Positions 1 to 20,039 of a stretch of DNA of 64,000 nt are shown here, one piece after another. This DNA is from Diadophis punctatus similis (taxonomy: Eukaryota; Chordata; Lepidosauria; Squamata; Dipsadidae): contig JALIGW010000002.1 of assembly GCA_023053685.1 (NCBI GenBank), forward strand, positions 254,624,739-254,688,738, read 5' to 3'. The position numbers and the translations under genes were made by a program. The notes below the pieces were generated by a model. That model did not search any database. It saw only the letters and a program-made list of their open reading frames with translations, and had not been told where the DNA came from. Positions within the stretch are counted from its first letter, which is position 1. Each line of letters begins with the position of its first letter.

Positions 1-63
1 TACACGAGACCCAAAGCAAAATAATCAAAGCTCACTGAAGTAATTACTGTTAATTACTGTTAA

Positions 64-288
64 GAGCCGAGGTGGCGCAGCGGTTAGAGGCAGTACTGCA
101 GGCCACTTTAGCTGACTGTGATCTGCAGGTCAGCGGTTCAAATCTCACCGGCTCAAGGTTGACTCAGCCTTCCATCCTTCCGAGGTAGGTAAAATGACCC
201 AGATTGTTGGGGGCAATATAAATATACATTGCTTACTGGTGTAAATCGCTTAGAGAGTGCTTGCACTGTGAGGCGGTATATAAATCTC

Positions 289-290
<2 letters not shown>
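64..290 (+). repeat. tRNA-derived SINE
   Basis: Head GAGCCGAGGTGGCGCAGCGG with B-box-like GGTTCAAATCTC, body CTCAAGGTTGACTCAGCC and end GCGGTATATAAATCT. It runs into a (AAAT)n/(AATG)n microsatellite to about 455. Confidence 0.88.
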
Positions 291-323
<33 letters not shown>

Positions 324-394
324 ATGAATGAATGAATGAATGAATGAATGAATGAATGAATGAATGAATAAATAAATAAATAAATAAAAAATAA

Positions 395-455
<61 letters not shown>
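291..455. repeat. (AAAT)n/(AATG)n microsatellite
   Basis: Tetranucleotide run that starts at the SINE tail; about 165 bp. Confidence 0.95.
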
Positions 456-458
<3 letters not shown>

Positions 459-809
459 GCACAACGGAGAAATTCCTTCCGGAAACTAGTGGCACTCTTA
501 AAGGCAAAAGGATGTACTCATATTTATAAATTTCAGAAGGGATGAGAAAATGATAGAGACATACATATGCATAAGTAATAGACGTAAGCATAAATATTCA
601 TAATTAACAAACCTCAAGTTAATTCTTCATTCTGTTGTTACTTTCTTCAATAAATATTATCTTAATGAAAGAAACATATCAGTTATGCTGCCATAGAAAT
701 GTTGATGAGATTTATTGAGAACCAGCTTTCTTTTTCATTTTGCTAACAAGACCAACTCTCATAAGAATTTGTTTTCCTCACAATGTGCAATAGCACTGAC
801 AACCTCAGG

Positions 810-1048
810 AGCCGAGGTGGCGCAGTGGTTAAAAGCAGCACTGCAACCTACTTCAGCTGGCTGCTAGTTCAGCAGGTCAGCGGTTCAAATCTCACCAGGC
901 TCAAGGTTGACTCAGCCTTCCATCCTTTTGAGGTCGGTAAAATGAGGACCCAGATTGTTGGGGGCAATATGCTGAACTCTGTAAACCGCTTAGAGAGGGC
1001 TGTAAAGCACTATGAAGCGGTATATAAGTCTAAGTGCTAGTGCTATTG
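810..1048 (+). repeat. tRNA-derived SINE
   Basis: Second subtype of the SINE, ending in TATATAAGTCTAAGTGC and GCTATTGCTA. Confidence 0.87.
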
Positions 1049-1054
1049 CTAACC

Positions 1055-1380
1055 TTCAGATGACAATGCCTTATGACCATTTTGCTGCAGCAGCCCCATG
1101 GTTATGTGATCAAAATTCAGATGCTTGGCAACCGACTCATATTTATGACAGCTGCAGTATTCTGGGGTCATATGATCCCCTATTGCAACCTTCTGACAAG
1201 CAAAGTCAATGCGAAGGCAGATTCACCTAACAACGGTGTTCCTAACTTAACAACTGCATCAATTCACTTAACAACTGTGGAAACAACAGTCATCAAATGG
1301 GGTAAAAATCACTAAACAAATGTCTCAATCAGCAACTAAGATCTTGGGTTAAATTGTGGTCATAAGTTGAAGATTACCTG
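1055..1380. repeat. Interspersed repeat of the 'dead-straight' type
   Basis: Shares CATAAGTTGAAGATTACCTG at its end and ACAACTG/CATATGA motifs with 18215-18615, where both inverted ends are visible. From 1381 to 1669 nothing is recognised. Confidence 0.5.
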
Positions 1381-1669
1381 TATTCATAAGTAAAACAGCA
1401 TGTGCCCATTGTTTTATTTTCACTGGTAAATTCACCTTCCTGGGGCTGCCATTTGTGAGGATCAGAAAATACCTTCCTTTCCTAGTGTAGCATATGTCAA
1501 TAGAAAATGCATAGATATTCCTCTATTTATGAACAGGTTATGTTCCAAGCTGTTCTTAAGTCTGCTTCGTTTATAAATCCAAACAAACATAAACATATGT
1601 ACAGTCCAGTTTTTACCTTACATAAGCAGTAGGATTGTCCTCATAGACACTATAGCACTATATTGCATC

Positions 1670-2850
1670 ATTGGATAACTACAGACCCCTTGGTGAAATG
1701 CTCAAAACAGTCCTGCATTTCAATGACCGTGCTTTCTTGATCAAGCTGAATTCCTCTGCCATCAGCTTGGTTTGGAATCTCCAGGGGTTTAATCATTTTC
1801 TCTTGCTTTCACTGATTTTACAACTCCATGATGCTGCTGTTGAAGAGTTCTTCCACATGTGTAGCTAACAATTCATTAAAGACCTTCCCCAGGTCAAGAT
1901 GAAGCTCCTCGATGAAAGCAATCAAGTTGGCTGACAATGCTGTGTGACTTCCTGTCCACTTCAAACCTTTGAAAGTCATGAACAAACTGCCGGCACGGAT
2001 ATTTCCACATCCCATTCATATTCATAGAAGTTGTCAGGTTGCATCAATATTCTTGATAACCTTGTAGCTGTCATAGGACATCCAAAACTGACATGCAGTC
2101 ATCTGAACTGCCTGCTGAACATGCAGAAAATATAATTTTTGAAAGTTACTATAACCCACAATCCATAGGGGTAGGAGGAAATTGGCGTTCGGAGGCAGAG
2201 ACCCAACCTTCATGTTCAGATGGAAATTGTCCCAGTGAGATGCCATTATCCAAAATGGGACTCTTGAAGGCAATGTTTTTCTCATGGCAATTATCTCTTT
2301 ATTTCTAGGATAAAATGATGAAAAAACAACTCTTCCAAGATGAGGATGACCGAAGGTTTCTTTTTAGCTTCCCACACAACAAAGTGAGATTTTGAGATTT
2401 TCTTGAGACTTCACAGGTTCTCAGAATGTTAGACTAGCAGCAATTTTAGATCACCAGAAGTGTTGCTTGCTTGGCAACATAGTCTGTCTTTTGTAGCTTT
2501 GCATCATCATCTCTTCTTTGCTGATATAAGTTTTGCCTGGCATTTTTTTTCTAATAAAAGCCCCATTTCATCCACATTGAATATTTGCTGAGGCAAATAA
2601 CAATTTTCCTCAATTTCATTGAGGGTTTTTGGGAACTCCTTGGCTGAATTCTCAGCCACACTTGCCACCTTGCTTTCACATTATGCACAAGCCTTAAAAT
2701 GTGTGTCTTGCAACAAACCTGTTTTCAGCAGAACTTTTCACCAACCTCCTATTGCAAGTCATGAAATAAGGTCTAAGACTTCTCCTGGATCAGCATTAAG
2801 CTCAGAGGCACACATCACTGATGCTATCTTCGCTCCACATGCTGAGTAGC
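1670..2850 (-). pseudogene. Tigger/pogo-like transposase relic
   Basis: The minus-strand translation in broken frames shows IFNVDEMGLLLEKK (the NVDETGLFWK site of Tigger/Jerky DDE transposases), then FWMSYDSYKVIKNID and FIEELHLDLGKVFNELLATH, in the order expected for that family. Stops and frameshifts are many. It is an old DNA-transposon copy, not a gene. The 2851-3325 stretch after it shows nothing recognised. Confidence 0.75.
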
Positions 2851-3325
2851 TTTTCCGTCACTTTTCCACTCCTTTTGGTTACTGTGGATTGCATAGGCAC
2901 ATGAACCTTTTACATGTTCTACGATCTTCCCTGTGTTCTTAATGGTCATTACAGTAATTCATACAAGAACATGCCCACATTCCTTATCTTCCCCCACTCT
3001 ATTTTCTTCAGCATCTCCATCTTTGTTGGATTGTCATGGATTGGAGCTGTTTGCATTACTCCCTTCCCCATTAATACTCAAGTTTAATTCCACACATTGT
3101 ACCTACAGGTCACACCAGACAGTCACCAAACTACTAAACAATGAACAGTAAGCAATCAAAGAGGCAGGAAAGGATTACTTTAAAGCACACCACATACATA
3201 TGCAATGCACCATAAACTAACCCTTTCCCACCTTCTCTAGCCATCTGTGACCTTCTAGGTTGGAGTTGCAGGTTTGTATGTATCACCAAAAGTTTATAAG
3301 TAGAGGAATGTCCGTAGCTTTAACA

Positions 3326-11468
<8,143 letters not shown>

Positions 11469-11535
11469 TCAACTCTTTTTCCCCAAGAGATCATTTTACC
11501 GGTGACAAAGTCCAAAAAGCTTCCAGTTTCTGTAC

Positions 11536-12321
11536 CTGAGATGCAAAAGAAAATCAATCCCAAGAATTAGAAAGTGGAGAATTTATCGACTAAGCAACAA
11601 TCATCCCTGTGGAAGAAAGTATTTTTGTAAACTGGAATAGGACTGCAGTGGCATTAAGCGGATAAGTCCTGTTTTGTGCATATGTGGTTTTTTTTGCGTG
11701 TGAGTTCATTATTTTTCATTACAAGAAAGGACTTTCTTTTTAAAACCTATAAGATCTATATTTACCTCCAAGCAGGGTTCACACAACCTGACAAACCTCC
11801 CAAAAGGTGAACAAACCATGAAAGTTCAATTCACATCTAATAAAATGCCAGGAAATGACCCTGGCTGAGGATGCCCCCGTTCCCTTCTTCAGGGTTCACA
11901 CAACCTGCCCGGAGCTCCAAGCGGGGCATCCAAGCGCAGGGCCGAGGTCCCCCCCGACCGGGAAGGAGGCAGGTGGAGAGGTCGCCCCGCTTCTCTCCCC
12001 CTCCGGAGACAGGCCGAGCAGCGGATGATCGGGCCCTCGGGGAGCCTGATGCGAATCCTGCCTCCTTCTCGCCCGGCTTCTCTCCTCTCCTGCTGGGCCT
12101 CCGCAACGCCGACCCTCCTCTCCCCCCACTCGGGCTCTTCCCCGGACACGGGGCGGGAAGGACCCCCAGATCCCCGCCTAGCCTTCCTGGCACCCCCGCT
12201 TCTCCCTGCATGGAGAGGGCGGCTGGGGAGCATGGGACCCGGGGTTGGAGCCGGAGGAGGGTCGGGCGCGGGTCTCTCCCTCCTCCGCCTCCCTTTGCAC
12301 GGGAAGAGCCCCCCCGCTCAC
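11536..12321 (-). other. ZNF-A intron 1, GC-rich 3' of exon 1
   Basis: From about 11870 to 12321 the DNA is CpG-rich and aligns with the GC-rich blocks after exon 1 of ZNF-B and ZNF-C. Overlapping open frames on both strands here are composition-driven and not conserved. Confidence 0.6.
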
Positions 12322-12322
12322 C

Positions 12323-12660
12323 CGGGGCACGTCTGGATCTCCCCCCGCCAGACTCTCCCGCAGCCTCTCCGCCTCCTGCGGAGCCACAAGGGTTAAGAAG
12401 AGCGAGTGCAAAAGCCTAGAGCGGCAAGCGTTTGTGACGTCACTCCCTTCACAGTCTCCTCTGGATAGCCAACCGTGACTTTCGCCCTCCAGTGGCCCAA
12501 TGGGGAAGCCCTTGGTGTTCCTTTTGGCAGAGGTGTCCCCTGGTGGATTTTCTGGGCAATGCCAGGAGACCCTGCAAGGGCTGGAAAGAGGACTGAATGG
12601 AGGGGGGGGGGAGGGCAGGGATGATGGGCACGAGTAGAAGAAAGGCCACTCATAATGATT
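12323..12660 (-). promoter_or_regulatory. ZNF-A promoter and 5' exon region
   Basis: GC-rich block homologous to the 5' ends of the three other genes. The non-coding first exon ends at 12322 (donor CCGG|GTGAGC on the minus strand). Upstream in transcript direction are a perfect palindromic CRE, TGACGTCA (12435-12442), a CCAAT box (12497-12501) and a CTCF-like CCACCAGGGGACACC (12546-12532, minus). The GC-rich block continues to about 11870 through intron 1. The transcription start is not determined. Confidence 0.7.
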
Positions 12661-12925
12661 CCCTGTCTGAGAAAGGTGTCTCCAGTGTTGGCAGCTTCTC
12701 CATCTTCCTCTCCTTCATGTCCAGGAACATCTGTGAAGATGGAGAAAAATCTCTCTGGAGGATCTGAACTCGCTTCCCTCAAGAACAGCCACCCTGAAGG
12801 CTCTGCAGAGATCGGAGAAGGCCTCAAAAGGGGCCAAATCCTGTCAGAAATGGAAGACGAAGAGGACCTTTCGGAAACATAGCTTGTGTCTTGTGGTTGT
12901 TGCAAACTCTGGCCTGAAATGGAGG

Positions 12926-15431
12926 AAGATGAGGGTGGTCACACGCTTGACCTAGTGTTTCTTTCGGGGCAGTGGAGAGATGATCTGAAGATAAGGGATA
13001 TAGTCATCACCCCACTGTCATGGTCAGATCATTTCCTACTGAGGCTGGATTTCACAACCCCACTCCTCCCCCGCAGGGAGGCGGGACCGACTAGGTGGTT
13101 CCGCCCCAGGCACCTAATGGAGCCGGAAGGATTCCAGAGGGAACTTGGGGAGATACCTGAAACCCTGGTACACAACTCGGCTGACTCCCTGGTGGCTGCT
13201 TGGAACACCGCAGCATCAGGGGCTCTAGACCGAATTGCGCCTAAGCGACCTCTCCGTGGCAGTGGATCCCGGAAAGCTCCCTGGTTCACCGAGGAGCTCC
13301 GGGAGATGAAACGCCAAAAGAGACGTCTGGAGCACCGCTGGAGGACCAAGAGGGCCGAATCTGACCGAACACTATTAAGAATTTACATCAGATCTTATTT
13401 AGTGGCGATAAGGGCGGCAAGACGATCCTATCTTTCCGCTCTTATTGCGTCCGCAGATTCTCGTCCAGCCGCCTTGTTTAGGGTGACTCGCTCCGTCCTT
13501 GGAAAAGGGGGGAGCGAGGAACACTTACAAGGCAGAGCTGAGGAATTTGCTGAGTTTCTGTCGGATAAAGTCGCTCAGATTCGGTCAAACTTGGACTCTG
13601 GCAGGGCAGAGTCCATAGAGGTGACAGGGGCAAGTCCTAGTCCATCATTGTGGGATGAGTTTGGGCCTGTTTCTCCCGATGATGTGGACAGGGCTATGGG
13701 AGCGATGGGTACCTCCACCTGTTTATTGGACCCATGCCCCTCCTGGCTGGTCTCGGCCAGCAGGTCGGTGGCACGCGGCTGGATCCAGGCGGTGATCACC
13801 GCTTCTTTGAGGGAGGGATCCGTACCGCAGTCGTTAAAAGCTGCGGTGGTGCGACCCCTCCTGAAGAAGCCTTCCCTGGATCCAGCTGATTTGAAGAACT
13901 ATCGTCCAGTCTCCAACTTACCTTTTTTAGGGAAAGTTGTGGAGAAGGTGGTGGTGACTCAGCTTCTGCAGCTCCTGGATGAAACAGACCATCTAGATCC
14001 TTACCAGTCGGGCTTCAGGCGCGGCTACAGTACAGAAACTGCCTTGGTTGCCCTGATGGATGATCTCTGGCGAGCCCGGGATGGAGGAAATTCCTCCATC
14101 CTGGTGCTACTTGACCTCTCAGCGGCTTTCGATACCATCGACCATGGTATCCTTCTGCATCGGCTCGGCGAGTTGGGAGTGGATGGCACCGTTTTGCGGT
14201 GGTTCTCCTCTTATCTCGCCGATCGGATGCAGTCGGTGTTGGCAGGTGGGCAGAGATCGTCCCCTAGGCCCCTATCATGTGGGGTGCCTCAGGGGTCGGT
14301 TCTCTCGCCCATCCTGTTTAATATCTACATGAAACCGTTGGGTGAGATCATTCGCAGACATGGGGTGTGTTTCCATCAGTACGCTGACGACACCCAGCTG
14401 TACATCACCACCCCGTCTGACTTCAGGGAGGCAGTTGATGTAATGTGCCGCTGCCTGAACGACGTTAAGATCTGGATGGGGAGGAACAGACTCAGACTCA
14501 ATCCCGACAAGACTGAGTGGCTGTGGATATTGCCTCCTAAGGACCATGACAACTATCCCTCCTTGGTCTTTGAGGGTGCGAAACTGACTCCCTCAGACCA
14601 GGTCCGCAACTTGGGGGTCCTCCTAGATCCACAGCTAAAATTGGATCACCATCTTTCTGCTGTGGCTAGGGGGGCCTTTGCACAGGTTCGCCTGGTGCAC
14701 CAGTTGCGGCCATACTTGGAGAAGGAGGCTCTACTCACGGTCACTCATGCCCTTGTCACCTCGCGTTTGGACTACTGCAATGCGCTCTACATGGGGCTAC
14801 CCTTGAAGAGTATCCGGAGACTTCAGCTGGTACAAAATGCGGCTGCGCGTGCTGTGGTGGGTGTGCCAAGGTACACCCACGTGACACCAATACTCCGCCA
14901 GCTGCATTGGTTGCCCATCGGTCTCCGGGTCCAATTCAAGGTGTTGATCACCATCTTTAAAGCCCTTCATGGCTTAGGACCAGGATATCTTCGGGACCGC
15001 ATTCTGCCTCATACTTCCCTCCGACCGGTTAGGGCCCACAGAGTTGGCCTCCTCCAGGTCCCGTCGGCCAAACAATGCCGGCTGGCGGGCCCTAGGGGGA
15101 GAGCCTTCTCTGTGGCTGGCCCCGTGCTCTGGAACCAACTTCCCCCAGAGACCCGAACCATCCCCACTCTGCTGGCCTTCCGAAAAGCCGTTAAAACATG
15201 GCTTTTCCTGCAGGTGGGGGGAATAGCTTAATCCACCTGAGATCACCCCCCAAGTATGTATGATATCGAATGAATGTTGCTGTTTTAATATTGTTTTTAA
15301 TAATTTGTATTTGTTTTTTTAATCACTTGCATTTTGATTATTCTTGTATTTTTTTTCCTGTTGTACGCCGCCCTGAGTCCTTCGGGAGTTGGGCGGCATA
15401 TAAGAATAACAAAATAAATAAATAAATAAAT
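12926..15431 (+). mobile_element. L2/CR1-group LINE, 5'-truncated, open ORF2
   Basis: Inserted in the ZNF-A upstream block: the flank GGAGGAAGATG | element | AAGATGGGGCTG matches the uninterrupted site of the paralog block at 42845. From 12934 to 15231 one open frame covers the endonuclease C-terminus (SDHFLLRLDF), reverse transcriptase (YRPVSNLPFLGKVVEKV, LDLSAAFDTIDHGIL, CGVPQGSVLSPILFNIYM, YADDTQLYI) and the C-terminal region (LVTSRLDYCNALYMGLP). The frame happens to open 16 codons earlier in host sequence. The 3' end is TGTACGCCGCCCTGAGTCC and (ATAA)n. It lacks the endonuclease N-terminus and is probably a dead-on-arrival but young copy. Confidence 0.9.
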
Positions 15432-15435
15432 AAGA

Positions 15436-15756
15436 TGGGGCTGGTGGGACACAAGGCAGGGAAGCCACAATCAGAAAATGGAAATTTCTTGGAAACATAG
15501 CATGCCACCCCCACCCGTTCCCATCCTTTCCATCTGCTTCACAGCACACAGACTGATGCCAGCCCAAGGAGTCAAAAGTGGATCTGGGTCAGCGCCTGCT
15601 GCACAGGCTGCACAGATCAGGCAGGGGAGAAGTTGGGGCTGCTAAGGAAGGAGTTGTTGGTGACAGTAAGGAGTCAAGCTGGAGGCCAAAGATGGGGATG
15701 CTGCAGGAATGGTAGTAGTGGCAGTAGTGGTGGCATCAGTTCACTGTGGTTATCTA
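15436..15756 (-). other. ZNF-A upstream block beyond the LINE
   Basis: Continuation of the paralog upstream block (GGCAGGGAAGCCACAATCA, the reverse complement of text at 45883). No gene. Confidence 0.55.
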
Positions 15757-15885
15757 AAGTAGAATAGAATAGAATAGAATTTTTTATTGGTCAAGTGTGA
15801 TTGGACACACAAGGACTTTGTCTTGGTGCATATGCTCTCAGTGTACATGTCCGGGTACAAATAAGCAATCAAATCATATTAGGAA
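15757..15885 (-). mobile_element. CR1-type LINE 3' end with (AGAAT)n
   Basis: (TAGAA)n then TTTTTTATTGGTCAAGTGTG and GGACTTTGTCTTGGTGC, the 3' end of the same family as 52165-53440, antisense to +. Confidence 0.8.
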
Positions 15886-16489
15886 GTAAGCATCTTTCTC
15901 TCCTCTTTCTAGTCATGTCTTCCCCTTTCCTCACATTGTTAAGGCTAGAGGTGGACTTCCAGTTCAGTCATTTAGCTTCGCCTTTTTATCACTTTCCTCT
16001 CAGAGGCACCCTACCAGATTCACAGTTTTTATACTAGAAAAATAATTGTATTTTCAGCTACTTGTGACTTCCCCATTGCCCGCCAGCGACACACACACAC
16101 AGTAATTAGAAGGAATAATCTTGAGCAAGATGAAGAGCTGTAGCTACAATAGTGAGATAAAAGAAACCTGAGTCTGGGCCATAATGGTAACCTGAGAAAT
16201 AATCTGAAACAAAAACCTCCTTGGTTCTCCTGAAAATAAAGGTGGGAGAGCACATCTAGTCTGGCAAGAATCTGTTACTATAACCTTGTAATAAAAGTAT
16301 TAGTGTGCATGTCTTTGATTTCCTAGTTTGATGTACTTTGAAGGTCTCTCTCTCTCATATGCAAACACGATAGAATTGGTAAAAGACACCAATGTTTGAT
16401 TCCTTCCTACCGACCTCCCTACCTTCCTTTCCTTCCTTCCTTCCTTTCCTTCCTTCCTTCCTTCTTCCCTCCCTCCCTCCCTCTTATCA
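15886..16489. repeat. Microsatellites in intergenic DNA
   Basis: (CA)n at about 16088-16100 and (CTTC/CTTT)n at about 16405-16485. No gene seen in the rest. Confidence 0.6.
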
Positions 16490-16705
16490 CATCAGGAATA
16501 CTCAGTGGAATGAAAATGAAATTGACTCCATTGCAAAAGATCAAGCAAGAAATCAGTGGAGAGTAAAATAATATGAAACTAAGAAAAAGATGCTTCAGAA
16601 AACTACTTCAGTTCCTCCTGATCAAACAGAAATGAGAAGGCAAACTTCTGAGATGTAAAGGTGCCAAAAATAAGCAGGGCCTATCCATGGTGTGGAAATA
16701 AGACA
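16490..16705 (+). pseudogene. Relic zinc-finger exon, interrupted by a DNA element
   Basis: Aligns with 29930-30200 (TCAGTGGAATGAAAATGAAA and ACTTCAGTTCCTCCTGA blocks). Its continuation (AATATGAATGCAGAAGC) is found at about 19515, beyond the 16708-19276 element and a CR1 3' end. Confidence 0.55.
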
Positions 16706-17489
16706 TACCGTATATACTCGAGTATAAGCCGAGTTTTTCAGCCCACTTTTTGGGCTGAAAAAAGCCGCCTCGGCTTATACTCGAGTCAGTTAAAAATTTC
16801 ACTTGGAAATTTTGCTGCCGCTGCTGCTGCCTCTTCCTTTCCTCAGCGAAAAGCAGTGGGAGCCGAAGGGGAGGCTCCGTCGCCGCAACAGCCCCAGACC
16901 TCCGATCCTGAAGCTCTGCCGGCCGCCTCCTTTTCTCGCCTCCCGCCTCCCCTTCGGCTCTGCCGGCAGAGCTTCAGGGCTCCTGAACGGTGAGGAAAGG
17001 AGGAGGCAGTGGCGTACGGCAGAGCCGAAGGGGCGGTGGGAGGCGAGGAAAGGAAGCGGCGAGCAGAGCCGAAGGGGAGGCGGGAGGCGAGAAAAGGAGG
17101 CGGCCGGCAGAGCTTCAGGATCGGAGGTCTGGGGCTGTTGCAGCGACGGAGCCTCCCCTTCGGCTCCCACCGCTTTTCGGCTCTGCCGCCGCTGCTGCTC
17201 CCTCCTCCTTTCCTCGGCGAAATCTTTCTGCTGACGTTAGTAGATTATCTTATTGCTCTCAAAAGATCAGCGAGGTTTACTGAGCGCAGCTGTTACAGCT
17301 CCTTTCCACCTCCCCCCAAGACGCGTTTTGTCCGTCAAATTCAGGCGCCAGTAAACCTCAAGCCAGCCATCGATGCAGGGAGTTTTAGCAAAGCGCGGGA
17401 CAAATCCCAACCATCCCAGCCGCTTTCTCCGGCGTCCTCAATGTGCGAGCGCTTTTCTCCGCGCGGCGTGGTTTGTCTCGGGCTTGCAA

Positions 17490-17680
17490 GCAGCACCAAG
17501 CTAAGCAGGGGGTGAAGGCTGGGAAACGCCGCGCGGAGCGATTGCTGCCGCGCAAGCAGCACCGAGCTAAGCAGGGGGTGAAGGCTGGGAAATGCAGCGC
17601 GGAGCGATTGCTGCCGCGTAAGCAGCACCGAGCTAAGCAGGGGGTGAAGGCTGGGAAATGGCAGAGAGCCTGCCGGCCTG
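17490..17680. repeat. 66-bp tandem repeat, about 2.9 copies
   Basis: The unit starts GCAAGCAGCACCRAGCTAAG and ends GAGCGATTGCTGCCGC. 66 bp is 22 codons, so one frame shows a repeating K-Q-H-R-A-K-Q-G-V-K-A-G-K pattern, but that frame has no ATG of its own. Confidence 0.9.
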
Positions 17681-18214
17681 CAGGTGAGTAGGCAGGGCTG
17701 CTGAAAAGTGGGAAGCCCGAGTAGATGCTGTATGCCCAGTTGCTGCTGCTTCTGCCACGAAATAATGCAGAGATGCCTGGCCTCGTGTTCAAACCCAGCA
17801 CCTTTGAAATGTCCCCAAGATTGTCTTCCAGCATACTTTTAAGTGGAAAAATAATTCCTCGAGTCAGTCAGAAGGCAGAAAACCAGACGCCCCCCCCCCA
17901 TTAAATTGTTATTCTGCAGGGCTTGAGGTGATAAAAAAGCATTCTGGCCTAAACCCGTTTTCCCTTCCTGGCTAATTGTAATTCTACCAGTAGAACTAGG
18001 CCACTGACTGACGCTGTCCTGACTGGTTTAATGTGGGACTTGGGCTTGTTTCAATCATCAATCACTTTCCTCAACATGGAGCCCTGCTATGTTGGGGGTG
18101 AACACTTGGAATTGGGTGTTCTGCCCCCTGTCACATTATATTTGCAGCAGGTTGTGTGAGGTGAAGTGAGAGCCCCCCAATATTCCTGTTTGGTGCAACT
18201 CTTCTTCTTTAGAG

Positions 18215-18615
18215 GTACCGGTAGTCCTTGACTTAATGATCTCTGTTGAGCCCCAAATTTACGTTGCTAAGTGAGAAATTTGTTAAGGGAGTTTCACCCC
18301 ATTTTATGACTTTTCTTGTCCTAGTTGTTAAGTGAATCACTGCACTTGTTAAATTAGCAACATGGTTGTTAAGGGAATCTGGCTTCCCCATGGACTTTGC
18401 TTGTCAGAAGGTAGCAAAAGGGGATCACCTGACCCTGGGATATGGCAACTGTCATAAATATGAACCACTTGTCAAGTATATGAATGTAAATCATGTGACC
18501 ATGGGGTTGCTGCAACAGTCATAAGTGTGAAAAACAGTCATAAGTCACTTTTTTCAGTGCCATTGTGACTGAAAGATCACTAAATGAATGGTTGTAAGTT
18601 GAGGACTACCTGTAC
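18215..18615. repeat. Inverted-ended repeat nested in the 16.7-19.3 kb element
   Basis: Left end ACCGGTAGTCCTTGACTTA and right end GTAAGTTGAGGACTACCTGT are near inverted copies. Fragments of the family lie at 1055-1380, 41275-41470, 51245-51330, 57628-57700 and 63050-63130. Confidence 0.7.
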
Positions 18616-19280
18616 TATGATTTGACAGTCAGGCTGTTTCTGAAGAGATTACTAGCTTTGTTTTTTTAACATTTGGCAATATGTAAGGAAGTGCATCAAG
18701 CTTATAGCTCCAAAAATATGATTTCAATGATGGTGACATCTGATTGATCAGTCAGATAAACAATAAAATTAATCAACTGAAAAAATGTCATGATTAATTG
18801 GTGGAACATTTATAGATGCTCTTTAATATTTAATTCATGCTTATAAAATGATAAACACAAGTTTAAACAAGGCATTCTCCTTTTTCTTAGCCAGAGGAAT
18901 GGTTTTCCTCCAAAGACCAAAATATACAAATTTATCTCTTGTTGCTCTTGAGTGCAAGACACCTTTTCCTATTAGCCTGAATGTGTTTTAGCTTGGTTGC
19001 TCAATGAGCTAAGGTTTTTGTACTTTTAAAGTTATTGTTGATACCATATTGTTTTTATTGACCCTCTTTTCCACTTACAGAGCTAGTTTACTGTTTTTCT
19101 TTGAAATAAATATTCAAAAACATTATTGGTATCTATTTTTATTTTTGAAATTTACCGGTAGCTGCTGCATTTCCCACCCTAGGCTTATACTCGAGTCAAT
19201 AACTTTTCCAGTTTTTTGTGGTAAAATTAGGTGCCTCGGCTTATATTCGGGTCGGCCTATACTCGAGTATATACGGTAAG

Positions 19281-19514
19281 TTAACCAATATCCTTACGAT
19301 TTATATTAATATTGATTGTTTCCCGATTGTTTACTTGAACCCTATGACAACCATTCTTGACAAATGTATCTTTTTTATGTACACTGAGAGCATATGCACC
19401 AAAGACAAATTCCTTGTGTGTCCAATCACACTTGGCCAATAAAGAATTCTATTCTATTCTATTCTATTCTATTCTATTCTATTCTATTCTATTCTATTCT
19501 ATTCTATTCTATTC
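19281..19514 (+). mobile_element. CR1-type LINE 3' end with (ATTCT)n
   Basis: Sequence ATGTACACTGAGAGCATATG to GGCCAATAAAGAATTCTATT, then (ATTCT)n to 19514. It is flanked by CCAATAT and TCAATAT, a possible short target duplication, and sits within the split relic exon. Confidence 0.85.
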
Positions 19515-19559
19515 AATATGAATGCAGAAGCTGGGAACCTATTTTCATCAAAATTCGAA

Positions 19560-20039
19560 AATATATTCTCTGCCCGAACCGTACATAAAATAGATTTTTT
19601 TTTGCCTCTCATATTTGAGCTTTAAATTCCATTTCTACTATTTGCCTTTCTTCATTTTGCAATTGCATCTTTTTTTCCAGTCACAGAGGAGACACCATTT
19701 TCTTCCTCTTCGTTTCTCTACCAGGGAGCCACTTTTTCTGGGACATCCATAAGTCTCCGTTTTTTCTTCATTTTGGAACCGATTTTCTTTTTATATTTCT
19801 TTTTTTTTAGCATTATTTTCCTTGTTTCAGGCAGCCATTTGGGTTTGCCAGTTATTCTTAGGCACCCAGAGCCGAGAATTTGAGAAGGACAACTGTATAT
19901 ATCGAACTAAAGAAATAATCCGAATCCGAAAATTTTTCCTCCCTCAGGAGACGCTGCCACCTTTCTCAGACAGGCTATCAATGAGAAATCCCTTTCCTCC
20001 TACTCCCATGCTCATCATCCCTGCCCTTTCCCTCCCCTC
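19560..20039 (+). other. Conserved upstream block of ZNF-B
   Basis: No gene. Aligns with 31930-32440 (ZNF-C), 42545-42900 (scrambled copy) and 45540-46130 (ZNF-D), sharing a TTATTCTTAGGC block and a poly-pyrimidine stretch. It is part of the tandemly duplicated unit. Confidence 0.6.

Larger units (their letters stand above)
16708..19276. mobile_element. TA-flanked inverted-repeat DNA element, 2.57 kb, GC-rich core
   Basis: Ends CCGTATATACTCGAGTATAA and the reverse complement CTATACTCGAGTATATACGG, bordered by TA on each side (16706-16707, 19277-19278), as expected for Tc1/mariner-type insertion. No transposase is visible. The core has a large inverted repeat (16830-16975 with 17030-17205), a threefold 66-bp tandem repeat (17490-17680) followed by a donor-like CTGCAG|GTGAGT at about 17683, and a nested repeat at 18215-18615. 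Confidence 0.75.

Noticed and set aside
64..140. Possible tRNA gene (A and B box-like sequence)
   Set aside because: It is the head of a dispersed SINE found nine times here; no tRNA cloverleaf was made out.
250..591. Open frame of 113 codons
   Set aside because: Mostly translated tetranucleotide microsatellite.
11871..12419. Open frames up to 182 codons on both strands in the ZNF-A GC-rich block, and the same at 20040-20957
   Set aside because: CpG-rich DNA has few stops. The frames are not conserved between the paralogous blocks.
17443..17691. Protein with 22-residue repeats
   Set aside because: The frame has no ATG of its own and lies in a transposon-like element; kept as a repeat, not as a gene.
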